Positions 9,902 to 18,957 are shown, counted from the stretch's first letter. The stretch is 64,000 nt of DNA from Bacteroidales bacterium (GCA_016342685.1 JAEINU010000001.1:744001-808000), one strand, 5' to 3'. Numbers and translations are program-made. The notes: a model not told the origin generated them from the letters alone.

Positions 9902-9922
9902 ATTATCTGTAATACAGATAAT
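9902..9922. promoter_or_regulatory. Perfect palindrome upstream of the RND pump gene, probable operator
   Basis: A 10-bp inverted repeat (ATTATCTGTA and its exact complement TACAGATAAT) with a single central base lies 44 bases before the pump start. It has no T-tract, so it is a better fit to a repressor or activator site than to a terminator. The inner CTGTAnTACAG core is of the type bound by dimeric winged-helix metal or BlaI/CopY-like regulators, but no such gene is in the window; the binding factor is inference. Confidence 0.55.
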
Positions 9923-9945
9923 TAACTATTATATCATAAACAATA

Positions 9946-10326
9946 TCAACACAAATATGTTTGTAGTCTTGAAAGTTTGGATTGAGTTGTAAGTGGTGGT
10001 GGTGATTCCGAAATGGGGGAATCATTAATTAATTCGATATGAAAATTAATATCTAATACAATGTAAAAAACAGCAAATAGCTCAACACTATTTACTAAAT
10101 CATTTTCAAGAATAGAGGAGATTACAAAATTTTCGTCAAGCTGAAATGATTTTGTTTCATTTCTACAACATCCCTTTTCACCCATTAAATCACAACAAGT
10201 TTCTGCTTCTTGTGTAATTGAGACTGATACTAAATTGCTTTTACAGTAATGTTTAGAAACAGAAAATCCAGCTGTTACAGTTAACAGTAAAATAGAAAGG
10301 CTAATATGTAATAGTTTTCTAAACAT
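9946..10326 (-). CDS. HYC_CC_PP family protein
   Basis: This is a small exported Bacteroidota protein of a family named after its conserved residues, all visible here: 'KHYCKSN' after the signal peptide, a 'TCCD' and a 'CC' pair in the middle ('EKGCCRNE'), and 'SPPPL' near the C-terminus. Residues 1-22 form a signal peptide. The conserved His and Cys residues suggest metal binding. Family members commonly sit beside copper-type RND pumps, as here, where the gene is directly upstream of the pump on the same strand. The biochemical function is not established; a periplasmic metal-binding or sensing accessory is an inference. Confidence 0.85.
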   Translation of the reverse strand: MFRKLLHISLSILLLTVTAGFSVSKHYCKSNLVSVSITQEAETCCDLMGEKGCCRNETKSFQLDENFVISSILENDLVNSVELFAVFYIVLDINFHIELINDSPISESPPPLTTQSKLSRLQTYLC

Positions 10327-10402
10327 CCAATCTAATTATCTATACAAATAAACGAATTAAATGATAAAAGGTTTATAGATAAAAGGTTAATGTAATGTTA
10401 AA

Positions 10403-11176
10403 TTAATTCTTTAGACTAAAATAAGTTTTACTAATTGATTCGTTTCTTAAAATTTTAGGGTATAAATCATTTTTCACCCAATCAAAGTTTGGTTCTAAGG
10501 TTAATATCTTATTAAGTAAGTTCTTAGATTCAATACTTTTACCATTTCTATCTAAGGAAATTGCTAACCAAACCATTGTATTTATATATTGCCAATTGTG
10601 TTTTATTTGATTGGTTAATTCAAAAAGTTGTATGGCTGATTTATAATATTTAATGGCTTCGTCAATATTACCACCAAGTAGGGAAGGTGTATGGTATTTA
10701 TAATTGGCCATTTCTACTATAATTGATGGTGAAATATCGTTGTATGAGCTTGCTTTCTCTAGATAATCTTTTCCTTTTGGACCATTAAATATTACATGGG
10801 TAGGGAAGAGTATAATTTTGAAACCATAAATGCCTGCTTTAAGGCCATGGGCATCTGCCCAATCTGGATTGTACTTCAGCAGGGTTTTGATATTTTTTTC
10901 TGTTTCGGGTAATATTCTTTTTGCCTTTTCAAATTCTCTGCGATCAATTAAAACTCCCATATATCCATACTGACTTTTAGTAAGTTCAAATAACTCGAAT
11001 ATATTATTGGATATATTATAGGAATCTTCTAAATCGTCCATAATGATTGTCCATAAAGCGTTGTTACCTGTAATATATGCTTGATAGAGTTTTTCTTTTG
11101 TTTTTCCTAGATCACTGGAAAGCACTGTAAATATTGGAAAAAGTAAGACTGCAAGTATTGTTGTAAGTTTTTTCAT
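10403..11176 (-). CDS. Exported TPR-like protein of unknown function
   Basis: The start at 11176 is chosen because it opens a signal peptide (MKKLTTILAVLLFPIFTVLSS); an in-frame ATG ten codons earlier would put a basic extension in front. The mature part, about 235 residues, is mostly helical with tetratricopeptide-like spacing ('YGYMGVLIDRREFEKAKRIL', 'NIDEAIKYYKSAIQLFELT', 'SIESKNLLNKILTLEPNFDW'). Proteins of this size with TPR-like repeats usually act as periplasmic scaffolds. It is 76 bases upstream of the HYC_CC_PP gene on the same strand and could be co-transcribed with the metal genes, but nothing in it points to metal binding. Confidence 0.7.
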   Translation of the reverse strand: MKKLTTILAVLLFPIFTVLSSDLGKTKEKLYQAYITGNNALWTIIMDDLEDSYNISNNIFELFELTKSQYGYMGVLIDRREFEKAKRILPETEKNIKTLLKYNPDWADAHGLKAGIYGFKIILFPTHVIFNGPKGKDYLEKASSYNDISPSIIVEMANYKYHTPSLLGGNIDEAIKYYKSAIQLFELTNQIKHNWQYINTMVWLAISLDRNGKSIESKNLLNKILTLEPNFDWVKNDLYPKILRNESISKTYFSLKN

Positions 11177-11257
11177 CTTTAAAAGTTTTATTATTAAACA
11201 ACGCACAATGAAAAATGTTTAATAAAAAACTAAAAAAAATAAACAAAAATTATATTA

Positions 11258-12200
11258 TTATGGTAATGTAACATAAAAGGTAGATCCTTCTCCTTTAATT
11301 GATTTTACCCAAATTTTACCACCTAATAATTCGGTAAAAGACTTTGCTATTGTTAAACCGACACCTTACACCATCATAATTTTTGGTGAATTCAACTTCT
11401 TCTTGATGGAAATGCTTAAATATATTGCTTTTTATTTTTGGGTCAATACCAATTCCTGTATCTTGAATAGCGAATTGTATAAAATTATTGATTTGATCGA
11501 CTACAATAAAAAGATATCCATTTAAAGTAAATTTAATTGCATTATCAATTATTGATTGTAATACCTGTGATAATTTTAATTTATCGGAATCTAATGTTCT
11601 TAAAACCTAAAACTCAATACCCTTCTCGTTAGCCAAATTGCTATAACTCTTTTCTAATTCGGAAAGAACCTGATTAATAGAGAATTTACTTTTTATTAAA
11701 TCAATCTGACCAGTTTGTATTCTTGATGTTTGTAAAATATTTTCAACAACTTTTAATAATTGATTTCCACTTTTTTGGACTGTATTAGAATATAATATTC
11801 TTTTTTCGGGACTTATGTTTTCTTTAGCAAGAAGTTTCGTGAAAGGTCTCGTGCTAAACCAATAATTCCATTTAACGGGGTTCTAATTTCGTGACTCATA
11901 TTAGCTAAAAATGCAGCTTTTAACAAATCACTTTCTTCGGCTTTTTCTTTAGCTACCATGTGTTTTTGGTTCTCTTCGTTAATTTCTTTTTTGTATTTTT
12001 CAAGATAATAAGCACCAATTATTGCAAGAACACTTGCTGAGATAAGAAAGAAATTATTGCCTAAGAACTAAGCAAATCCTTTAGGTTGAATGGGTTGAAT
12101 CAGAAGATCTTGAAAGAAAATGGCAACTATATTATAGAATGTAACAGTTGTAATAAAAAACAGAATTGTTTCAAATGCTATTTTTATGTAGCTGTTAATC
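11258..12200 (-). pseudogene. Decayed membrane histidine kinase
   Basis: On the minus strand a sensor kinase can be followed across several frames. It starts with hydrophobic segments ('AFETILFFITTVTFYNIVAIFF'), has a second membrane stretch, a coiled coil, then an intact H-box ('[19 protein letters not shown]'), a dimerisation helix, an N-box ('LQSIIDNAIKFTLNG'), a G1 box ('IQDTGIGIDPKIKS') and the usual end 'GSTFYVTLP'. The frame is broken by an in-frame TAG near 12068-12070, a frameshift just after the H-box near 11830-11850, another stop near 11608, and a frameshift before the G2 region near 11365. With at least four lesions it cannot make a kinase. It sits directly downstream of an intact PAS kinase, possibly a former partner. 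Confidence 0.85.
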
Positions 12201-12220
12201 AAATTAGAAAGATAAAGTAA

Positions 12221-14077
12221 TTATCTTTTTAACTGCAGTTTAAAATAGAATGTACTTCCAGTACCTTCTTCACTTTCTACACGAATTGTTCCTCCATTCT
12301 TTTTTATAAGCTCTGAACAAAGAATGAGTCCCATCCCGGTTCCTTTTTCTTTATCGGTTCCGTAGGTGGAAAAGCTAGTTTCAATTTTAAATAATTTGTC
12401 AATGTTTTCGGCGGGGATTCCTACCCCTTGATCTTTAATTGCAATTTCAATACAATTATTTTCAGAATTAATAAAGGCAATTTTAATGGTACTTTTTCTA
12501 TCAGAGAATTTGATTGCATTTGTTAATAAATTCCTGAAAATTGTTTTAATAGAGTCTTTATTTGCATGAATTAAAAGATCATCATTTAACTTAGTTTCAA
12601 TTTCAATTGTAATATTCTTTTCGTTTGCTCTTTCTTCAACAATGCTAAGAGATTCAATTATTATTGGTTTTAAACCAATGTTGCTTGTTTTAAAATCAAC
12701 AATATTCATTTGTATTTGAGCCCACAGCAAGAGATCTTGCAATAAATTGTTTGTTTTGGATGATAAGCCAATCAGTAAATTTATATAATCTAATTTTTCT
12801 TGGTATGAAATATCATTAAAACTGTCTTTTAATAAATTTAAAAGTTGAAGAAAATTTCCAATCGGGCTTTTTAAATCATGAGCCATAATTGAAAAGAACA
12901 TATTTTTTGTTGCGTTCGCTTCGGTTAATTCTTTTTCCGATTTTATTAAGGCATCTTCAGTCTTCTTTCGCTCCGTAATATCTTCTTTTATTGCAAGATA
13001 TTTAATTGTATTTCCATTGTCATCTATAATTGGGGATATGGAAGCTAGTTCCCAATAATGTTCACCATCTTTTCTTTTATTAAGAAACTCACCTGTCCAA
13101 GTATTGCCAGATGAAATGGCATTCCATAATTCTTGATAATCGTTAGAACTTGTATGTTCTGTTTTTAAGATTCTTGGATTTTTGCCAATTACTTCTTGGT
13201 TTGAATATCCTGTAACTTCATTAAATTTAGGATTTACATATTCTATATTTCCTTTTAAATCAGTAATAATTACTGATACAGGACTTTGCTTTATTGCAGT
13301 TGATAATGTTAATATTTCCTTTTCGACGGTTTTACGTTTAGTAATATCTCTAAGCGCAACAACCCTGTATTCTTTGTTATTAATAAATACATTGTTTGCT
13401 TCAATTTCAACCGTAAGATTTGTATTGTCGGCACAAATAATGATTATCTCGTGTATGCCAGATTGCCTTGTTCTTAATTTCGATTTTGCCAGCTTTGTAT
13501 AGTTTGGATGAATGTAATCAAGAATATTTTTCCCAATAATAAACTCTGCTGTATATCCTGTTATCTTGAGCGCCGAAGGGTTAATATCTTTGATAATACC
13601 ATTTTCATGAACAATTATACCTTCAACCGTTAAATTTGTAAGAACTTTATATCTATCTTGACTTTCTTGTAAAGCCTCTTTAGCTTTTTTCTGTTCTGTT
13701 ATATCTTCTAATATACCATCGAAATAATCAATGCTCCCATTAATATCTCTTATAACATTTATGGTTCCTTTTACAGTTATTGTTTTACCTGATTTTGTTT
13801 TAAGCGATTGTTCTTTTGTAATGTCTTTAACGGATGTTTCTATTAGTAGCTTTATTTCTGAATCACGATCTTCCTTCTTTAGAAATAAATCGTATGCACT
13901 TATCTTATAAATTTCCTCAAGCGAATATTCGAACATTTTCGCCAAAGTTGGGTTTGCATATAAAATAGCACCTTTAAGCGATGTTCTGAAAATCCCAATT
14001 GGAAGTTGATCCGTTAGGTTTCTTATCATGTCTTTATCATCTTTTAGATGATTTATATATTTTAAATGATCGGCCAT
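12221..14077 (-). CDS. Soluble multi-PAS sensor histidine kinase
   Basis: This 618-residue cytoplasmic kinase has no membrane segment. It has three PAS domains (about residues 12-130, 135-250 and 255-375, each closing with a PAC motif such as 'GILEDITEQKKAKE' or 'AIKEDITERKKTED'), a HisKA domain with H-box 'FFSIMAHDLKSPIGNF' near residue 395, and a HATPase domain with N-box 'FRNLLTNAIKFSD', G1 'KDQGVGIPAENID' and G2 'KGTGMGLILCSEL'. All catalytic motifs are intact. The signal would be an internal one (redox, small ligand or light) through PAS; the ligand is unknown. No receiver or regulator is adjacent, so it is an orphan kinase. It resembles the kinase at 21678-24026 in domain order and motif wording, so the two are probably paralogues. 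Confidence 0.92.
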   Translation of the reverse strand: MADHLKYINHLKDDKDMIRNLTDQLPIGIFRTSLKGAILYANPTLAKMFEYSLEEIYKISAYDLFLKKEDRDSEIKLLIETSVKDITKEQSLKTKSGKTITVKGTINVIRDINGSIDYFDGILEDITEQKKAKEALQESQDRYKVLTNLTVEGIIVHENGIIKDINPSALKITGYTAEFIIGKNILDYIHPNYTKLAKSKLRTRQSGIHEIIIICADNTNLTVEIEANNVFINNKEYRVVALRDITKRKTVEKEILTLSTAIKQSPVSVIITDLKGNIEYVNPKFNEVTGYSNQEVIGKNPRILKTEHTSSNDYQELWNAISSGNTWTGEFLNKRKDGEHYWELASISPIIDDNGNTIKYLAIKEDITERKKTEDALIKSEKELTEANATKNMFFSIMAHDLKSPIGNFLQLLNLLKDSFNDISYQEKLDYINLLIGLSSKTNNLLQDLLLWAQIQMNIVDFKTSNIGLKPIIIESLSIVEERANEKNITIEIETKLNDDLLIHANKDSIKTIFRNLLTNAIKFSDRKSTIKIAFINSENNCIEIAIKDQGVGIPAENIDKLFKIETSFSTYGTDKEKGTGMGLILCSELIKKNGGTIRVESEEGTGSTFYFKLQLKR

Positions 14078-14187
14078 ATTTCAATTATCTATTTGCAGAT
14101 TATACGGCTTTGTAAAGATAACGGTTTTTGTGTATATGTAACAAAACCACCTGTTCATCAAAAATATACAGGACTTTGCAGTGTTTT

Positions 14188-15510
14188 TTAAGGGAATCTT
14201 AGAATAAATATGGATCCTTTTGTCGGTTCTGAAATCACTTGCACATTTATTTTATGATAGTCACAAATCTTTTTCGATAAAGCTAATCCTAAACCATAAC
14301 TATCTTTTGTTTCATTTGAGTTTTTAAAACGAGAAAATATATCTGGGATTTTTTCTTTTTGAATTCCTATTCCCGTATCAGAAATTTTAATAGTAAACGA
14401 GTTGTTTTCTAGATAGCTTTCTATCTTAATATGTCCTATTTCTGTGTATCTAATCGCATTATTAATAAAATTATAGAAAAGTGTAAACAGTAGATTTTCA
14501 TTTCCATCAGTAATAAAGTTTAAAGGACTTAACTCTATTATTGATTGAAGTTCTTTTGCTTGCATCTTATCTTCAATTTCTTCGATTACATTCTTTAAAG
14601 TCTTATTAATATCAACTTTTTCGGTTAATATATATTCTTCATTTTCGATTCTCGACATCATTAAAAGAGTTCGAACTAAATTAGTCAATCGACGAAGTGT
14701 TTTTTTCGATTCAAAGATTTTAATCATGTCCTTTTCGGGAAGTTCACCTTCATGTAGAATGTTATCGAGTTTACTCTGAATAATACTTACAGGTGTAAGT
14801 AGTTCGTGAGAAACATTACTAATATAATCACGTTCATCGTTAAATGCAGTTTCGATTTTTCGCATAAGCGAATGTATTGTATCATCGAGATACGCAAAAT
14901 CGGATGTTGACGTTTTTACAGGTTCATAATTAAATGAGGATGGATGATTTGTTGATTTGAGTTTTTTAACGATTTTTTCAAAGGGCAAAAGTAGATATTG
15001 AATAAATGATAAATCGAAAATAAAAGTTAATGAAATAATAATGATTAAAAATATAAAAGCCAGTCGTTTAAGATTTTGTTCAAAACGATATATGGTCGAT
15101 ATGCTTTTCCCAATTTCAATTACATAATTGTTTTCATTTTCTTCAATTGAATAGCTTAGAACTCTGTAGTCGACTAATTCTTCTTCGATAATACGTTGCG
15201 AAAATTGAATTTCATTAAGCGTGGTATCCTTGTTAACTTGCTCAATAGATATATATTCTTCTTTTAAGATGTTATAACTTCCAAATGCTTGAAATTCAGC
15301 ATCCATATCGATAAATGATTCCATTCCTAAACTATCAACCAGTTCAATAACCTGATCGAGTTTTTGAATTAATACTTCGTCGGTTTCTTTTATCGAAATT
15401 TTACTTACAAACCAAGGTATTATTAATAATAACAAGGTTATTATGAGCGCTTTCGAAAAAGCATTAAAAATAGCAAGTTGACTTTTTAACTTTAGCTTAG
15501 GTAAAATCAT
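14188..15510 (-). CDS. Membrane sensor histidine kinase of an OmpR-type two-component system
   Basis: The kinase partner of the regulator encoded just upstream. Starting at 15510 gives 'MILPKLKLKSQLAIFNAFSK', the usual opening of this Bacteroidota kinase group, and leaves 1 base after the regulator stop; an upstream ATG at 15540 would overlap it. Transmembrane helix 1 is near residues 17-35, a periplasmic sensor of about 110 residues follows, then transmembrane helix 2 near 145-170, a linker resembling HAMP, the H-box 'YISNVSHELLTPVSII', and an HATPase domain with N-box 'FYNFINNAIRYTE', G1 'ISDTGIGIQKEKIPD' and G2 'SYGLGLALSKKI'. All motifs are intact. It senses an envelope signal. The operon (secreted basic protein, barrel, regulator, kinase) suggests the signal is linked to those envelope proteins. 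Confidence 0.92.
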   Translation of the reverse strand: MILPKLKLKSQLAIFNAFSKALIITLLLLIIPWFVSKISIKETDEVLIQKLDQVIELVDSLGMESFIDMDAEFQAFGSYNILKEEYISIEQVNKDTTLNEIQFSQRIIEEELVDYRVLSYSIEENENNYVIEIGKSISTIYRFEQNLKRLAFIFLIIIISLTFIFDLSFIQYLLLPFEKIVKKLKSTNHPSSFNYEPVKTSTSDFAYLDDTIHSLMRKIETAFNDERDYISNVSHELLTPVSIIQSKLDNILHEGELPEKDMIKIFESKKTLRRLTNLVRTLLMMSRIENEEYILTEKVDINKTLKNVIEEIEDKMQAKELQSIIELSPLNFITDGNENLLFTLFYNFINNAIRYTEIGHIKIESYLENNSFTIKISDTGIGIQKEKIPDIFSRFKNSNETKDSYGLGLALSKKICDYHKINVQVISEPTKGSIFILRFP

Positions 15511-15511
15511 A

Positions 15512-16186
15512 TTATATCTCGAATTTATATCCAATTCCACGAACCGTTTTTATCCAGTTAGAGTCATCAAAGGATGAAAGTTTTTTGCGAATATTTTTAA
15601 TATGTACATCGATGTAATTTGAATCGAAATCATCTTCGAAAAAATCGCCCCAAATATGCTCTGTTAATTGCAACCGATCTAGAACTCTGTTTTTATTTAG
15701 TACCAGATAACTGAGTAATTTGTACTCTTTTTTTGTTAAATCGATGTTTTTATCGCTATACTGCAAATGTTTTTTTGTTGTATCTAATGCAAAGTCACCA
15801 AAGTTTATAATTGATGATTGATGTCCAAATTTTCTTCTGGTAATTGCTTGTATTCTTGATAATAATTCTAGCAATGAAAATGGTTTTGGCAAGTAATCAT
15901 CGGCACCAAGATCAAATCCTTTTATTTTATCTTCTAATTCGCCACGAGCTGTTATTACAATAAAGTACGCTTCGGAATTATATTCTTTAGCTTCTTTAAT
16001 AAGATCCAAGCCATTGTAATCCGGGAGTCCTATATCAAGTAAGATAAAATCGTATGGGTTAACAGCAATAAGTTCAGAAGCTTCTGTTCCGGTATATGCT
16101 AAGTCGCAATTATATTCTTCTTTTTCAAGAAAATGTTTTATTTCTGATGATAAGCTTTTTTCGTCTTCTACAATTAAAATTCTCAT
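15512..16186 (-). CDS. OmpR/PhoB-type response regulator
   Basis: A 224-residue DNA-binding response regulator. The receiver domain (1-115) shows the acidic pocket 'VEDE', the phospho-acceptor Asp in 'FILLDIGLPDYNG' (residue 51), the Thr in 'VITARGE' and the Lys in 'LPKPFS'. The C-terminal winged helix (about 125-222) ends with 'VDVHIKNIRKKL' and 'IKTVRGIGYKFEI', typical of the Trans_reg_C family. It is 10 bases downstream of a barrel gene and followed at once by its kinase. Regulators of this class bind tandem half-sites spaced 11 bp apart, and two promoters nearby (18773-18807 and 20412-20446) carry exactly such repeats, so they are candidate targets; this link is inference. Confidence 0.95.
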   Translation of the reverse strand: MRILIVEDEKSLSSEIKHFLEKEEYNCDLAYTGTEASELIAVNPYDFILLDIGLPDYNGLDLIKEAKEYNSEAYFIVITARGELEDKIKGFDLGADDYLPKPFSLLELLSRIQAITRRKFGHQSSIINFGDFALDTTKKHLQYSDKNIDLTKKEYKLLSYLVLNKNRVLDRLQLTEHIWGDFFEDDFDSNYIDVHIKNIRKKLSSFDDSNWIKTVRGIGYKFEI

Positions 16187-16196
16187 CTATGGTAGT

Positions 16197-17123
16197 TTAA
16201 AAAATAAATGATAAAGAAATAAGAAATCCAGATTGATCTTTCATTCCAAAAGCTTTTAGTTTATCTGACGGTATGTAATACATCCAGGAAAAAGTAGCCG
16301 ATACACTATTAATTCCATAGCTTATTGGAATTAAGAAATCAACTCCTTGATATGTATATGTGTTGGTTGATAAACCATTATTTCTTAGATATCTTTCTAC
16401 AATATCTTCGGTTGTTATGTTTTCGGTTTGATATCCTCTGAACTTTAGAATAGGCAATAATACATTCTGTATATAGGGCTCGTAGAGATCGTATAACCAA
16501 TAATCGGTTCCTTGATTTACAGAGACTGTTGGTTGAATAAAAAGGAAATCATCTTTTGTAAGGACATTTTCAAAGTCAAGTAAAATTCCCACAGAAAAAC
16601 TTGTAAAATAATTTTTGTTATCGAGATAAAAATTACCATCGCCCGAAAGGTAGAGCATTTCGTAGGTTATTCCTGTCGATGCATTAATGGTATGATTGTA
16701 ATCTATTCCATTAAAATCAGACATCCCGGCATATTTATGATATGTATAATTAAGATCTATATCCCAAAAATCATCAAAGAAGTATTTTTGAAACCCGGCT
16801 TGTAAATCAATGTCGTAGCTCGATGTATCGGCTTTTAGGTAGCTGGTATACATAAAACTGGCATACAATCCTGTTTTATGAAGAAATGTAGCATCACCAA
16901 TAAAAGCCGGAATTGTTTCGTTTGCTTGATCTTTTGATTTTATTCTGTTATTCGTATAGTTGAGATCAAACATGAAAAAATTGAATTCATAATCTGTTTC
17001 TGTTAAAGTATCAGATAGTTGAGTGGAATCATTAGATTCTACCTGACTCCAAATTAAGTTAGGAGTTAAAAAAAACAAAAATATAAATCCTGCTATGGCT
17101 ATTTTACAGGAACTTAATGACAT
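16197..17123 (-). CDS. Outer-membrane beta-barrel protein, copy B
   Basis: I do not recognise a named family. Residues 1-27 form a signal peptide, and the mature protein of about 280 residues is made of alternating aromatic and hydrophobic strands ending in Phe ('SGFLISLSFIF'), the usual end of an outer-membrane barrel. It is a paralogue of the protein at 18958-19830: shared segments include 'YTNN', 'FHKTGLYASF' against 'FHKSGVYGGF', 'YTYHKYAG' against 'YTWHKYSG', 'GTDYWLY' against 'GTDFWLY', 'LPISYGI' and 'TFSWMYYIPS' against 'TFSWLYTIPS'. In copy B it lies 30 bases after a secreted Lys-rich protein and 10 bases before the regulator. A pore or receptor whose state is read by the two-component system is a guess. 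Confidence 0.8.
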   Translation of the reverse strand: MSLSSCKIAIAGFIFLFFLTPNLIWSQVESNDSTQLSDTLTETDYEFNFFMFDLNYTNNRIKSKDQANETIPAFIGDATFLHKTGLYASFMYTSYLKADTSSYDIDLQAGFQKYFFDDFWDIDLNYTYHKYAGMSDFNGIDYNHTINASTGITYEMLYLSGDGNFYLDNKNYFTSFSVGILLDFENVLTKDDFLFIQPTVSVNQGTDYWLYDLYEPYIQNVLLPILKFRGYQTENITTEDIVERYLRNNGLSTNTYTYQGVDFLIPISYGINSVSATFSWMYYIPSDKLKAFGMKDQSGFLISLSFIF

Positions 17124-17153
17124 TTAGTTAGTTTTTGAGTTTTTGTTGAAATA

Positions 17154-17405
17154 TCAACCCTTGCGTTTTCTTCGAATCGCTTTGCTTTTTCGTATTATTT
17201 GTTTTTTCTTTTTATTTTGAATTTGCGCTTTCTTTATCTGTGCTTTTTTTATTTGTGTTTTCTTTTGAGTTGTTTTCGGCACAGTCTTTACTGTTTCTTT
17301 TTTAGACGGATCAGTAGTTTTCTTTATTTGAGATTTGTTGTCTGTCTGTCCAAATGAAACTATGGCAAATAAAACTAAAACAAAAACAATTGCTAATCTT
17401 TTCAT
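17154..17405 (-). CDS. Small secreted Lys-rich low-complexity protein, copy B partner
   Basis: An 83-residue protein with a clean signal peptide (MKRLAIVFVLVLFAIVSFGQ) and a mature part of about 63 residues built almost only of K, Q, T, I and R. It includes a repeated unit ('KKTQIKKAQIKKAQIQ') and a strongly basic end ('KAIRRKRKG'). No fold is expected. It starts the operon that continues with the barrel, regulator and kinase. Its counterpart in the other copy of the module is the K/T/Q-rich protein at 19925-20359, which shares the architecture (signal peptide ending in FGQ or FAQ, basic repeats, K/R/G-rich end). Binding to polyanionic surface polymers such as LPS or DNA is an inference from charge. 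Confidence 0.75.
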   Translation of the reverse strand: MKRLAIVFVLVLFAIVSFGQTDNKSQIKKTTDPSKKETVKTVPKTTQKKTQIKKAQIKKAQIQNKKKKQIIRKSKAIRRKRKG

Positions 17406-17481
17406 AATTTCATATTCATGTTTTTCGCAGTGAAAGTTAACAAAATAATCATATAATATAAAGTGCTAATTTATGATTGAC

Positions 17482-17697
17482 TTATACAACTAGTTTAATA
17501 ACCATAGATTTTGTCTTAATACCATTCTTAAAATAATTAATATTAAGTTTTGTAGAGAATACCGATGCATTATATAAATCTTCGAAAGATTGAATAATTG
17601 TGACGTTTTCACGAATAACACTATACGGTTTGTTGTCAATATCGTTCATATTGCTTTTCCGTTTTGAGTTGTTTCTATTTTTAAGGATTTTTAGCAT
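17482..17697 (-). CDS. Small hypothetical protein
   Basis: A 71-codon frame with no recognised domain and no signal peptide. An internal ATG at 17649 (MNDIDNKPYSVIRENVTIIQ) may be the true start and would give 55 residues. The sequence 'SVIRENVTIIQSFEDLYNAS' is of normal composition for a small globular protein. It lies between the terminator of the upstream lipoprotein gene and the promoter region of the Lys-rich gene, so it would need its own promoter. It may equally be a chance frame. Confidence 0.4.
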   Translation of the reverse strand: MLKILKNRNNSKRKSNMNDIDNKPYSVIRENVTIIQSFEDLYNASVFSTKLNINYFKNGIKTKSMVIKLVV

Positions 17698-17710
17698 AAA
17701 TCATAGTTTT

Positions 17711-17772
17711 AAAAAAGTCCCAAAAGCATTTAATTAATAATCTTAATTATAGCTTTTTGCGCTTTTGGGACT
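17711..17772 (-). terminator. Long-loop terminator after the lipoprotein gene
   Basis: A 12-bp perfect stem (AGTCCCAAAAGC / GCTTTTGGGACT) encloses a 33-nt loop that holds a smaller hairpin. On the minus strand it is followed by a T run, so it ends the gene at 17794-18678. Confidence 0.75.
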
Positions 17773-17793
17773 ACTCAAATCTAAACTAACCAA

Positions 17794-18678
17794 CTACCAA
17801 ATTGGTTTTCTTCTTTTTATTTCGATGATTGTTGTAACTCCATCCTGAGTTAACTCAGCAAGGTTATCGCAAGTTCCATCGCCATAATCAATAGTAATTT
17901 CGGGTTCTTCACCTTTTATAATTTTTCGAACTCCAGACACAAAATATCTGTAGCATCCAATTTCGTTGATACGAATTAATGGAGTTATTATTTCGCAAGA
18001 AATTGCTGTTCCGTCTGCTAATGTACCATTCGAAAACCCCGTAACTTCAATAACATCATCACTCTTATCTCTGGTATCCGATCCTTCTATTACTTCGCGC
18101 ATTCGTTCTGCATACCAAGTAATTGTTCCTGCATTATTGGCTAAAATCATTGCTCCATCTACAAGAATATCGCTCTGTCTGTTTCCTGTTTCGTTAATTG
18201 TTCTAATTACATTCTTAGTACCTGTTAACTGGTTGTCGTCAACAAAGTAGTTTTCGAATGAATAATCAATTTCAACATCGCCAGCCCAATAATATCCATA
18301 ATGATTTATGAAGATTTTTCCACGTCGTTCGCGTCCATCATTACATAGGCAATTTTCTTCGCCAAAATCGATTGTTGTACTTACCATATCAACATCATAT
18401 ATGCGTGTAATTGTAGCGCAAGGACTTAATCGATTGTATCTCCAGTTAGATTCTGTTCCGGATTTACTAACACTGGCATTGTCAAGATAATCAACTGCTT
18501 CATCTCCGATATCTTCAATTTCATCGAATACTTCCGATGCATAGGATTCATCAATAATGTCGGAATAATCGCTTTCCGGTGTTGCAGTATCATCATTATT
18601 ACAAGACATTATTACAAACGCAAATAATGCCATTGTAATGAATGCTGCTAATTTTTTGTTAAAGATTTTAGTTTTCAT
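17794..18678 (-). CDS. Lipoprotein of unknown function
   Basis: A 294-residue protein with a lipoprotein signal (MKTKIFNKKLAAFITMALFAFVIMSC, lipid Cys at about residue 26) followed by an acidic linker rich in D, E and S. The mature body is beta-rich with several Cys ('GEENCLCNDGRERRG', 'GCYRYFVSG', 'DYGDGTCDNLAEL') and ends in a basic patch ('KRRKPIW'). The motif 'ITIDYGDGTCDN' is common in uncharacterised Bacteroidota lipoproteins; I cannot name a family. It has its own promoter with the same direct-repeat element as the gene at 19925-20359, so it is probably part of the same regulon as the barrel modules. Confidence 0.8.
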   Translation of the reverse strand: MKTKIFNKKLAAFITMALFAFVIMSCNNDDTATPESDYSDIIDESYASEVFDEIEDIGDEAVDYLDNASVSKSGTESNWRYNRLSPCATITRIYDVDMVSTTIDFGEENCLCNDGRERRGKIFINHYGYYWAGDVEIDYSFENYFVDDNQLTGTKNVIRTINETGNRQSDILVDGAMILANNAGTITWYAERMREVIEGSDTRDKSDDVIEVTGFSNGTLADGTAISCEIITPLIRINEIGCYRYFVSGVRKIIKGEEPEITIDYGDGTCDNLAELTQDGVTTIIEIKRRKPIW

Positions 18679-18772
18679 AATGTTACTATTTTTAGAGATT
18701 TCTTAATTATTTATTTACTGATCAGTGTAAATTAAAAGGAGTAGATAAATTCTAATACTCACTTTCTAAAAA

Positions 18773-18807
18773 CAAATCTAGTTTATCAAGATGAAGTGAA
18801 AATGAAG
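18773..18807 (-). promoter_or_regulatory. Promoter with 11-bp direct-repeat activator site (lipoprotein gene)
   Basis: Read on the minus strand, the site CTTCATTTTCACTTCATC (18790-18807, two TTCAT half-sites 11 bp apart) is followed by 9 bases and then TAGATTTG (18773-18780), which fits the Bacteroidota -7 consensus TAnnTTTG. There is no TTTG -33 element, so the repeat probably binds an activator. The same arrangement with the same spacing occurs at 20412-20446. Confidence 0.65.
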
Positions 18808-18957
18808 ATGATGAGTAATCAGGTGAAAGTTTTTTAAAGGTTTATTAAAAAATGTGAATAATAGATTTCAAGAAAAGAAAATATACATAGTATAGTTTGA
18901 TCTAATCAGGAAAAGATCATTCTATATTATGTATAGTTCACTAATAAATAATGGCTG

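Noticed and set aside
17406-17481. A third copy of the direct-repeat regulator site before the Lys-rich gene
   Set aside because: TTAACTTTCACTGC resembles the site, but it sits too close to the start codon and lacks a TAnnTTTG element at the right spacing; not strong enough to report.
17906-18490. Plus-strand frames opposite the lipoprotein gene
   Set aside because: No recognisable protein features; the minus-strand lipoprotein explains the region.
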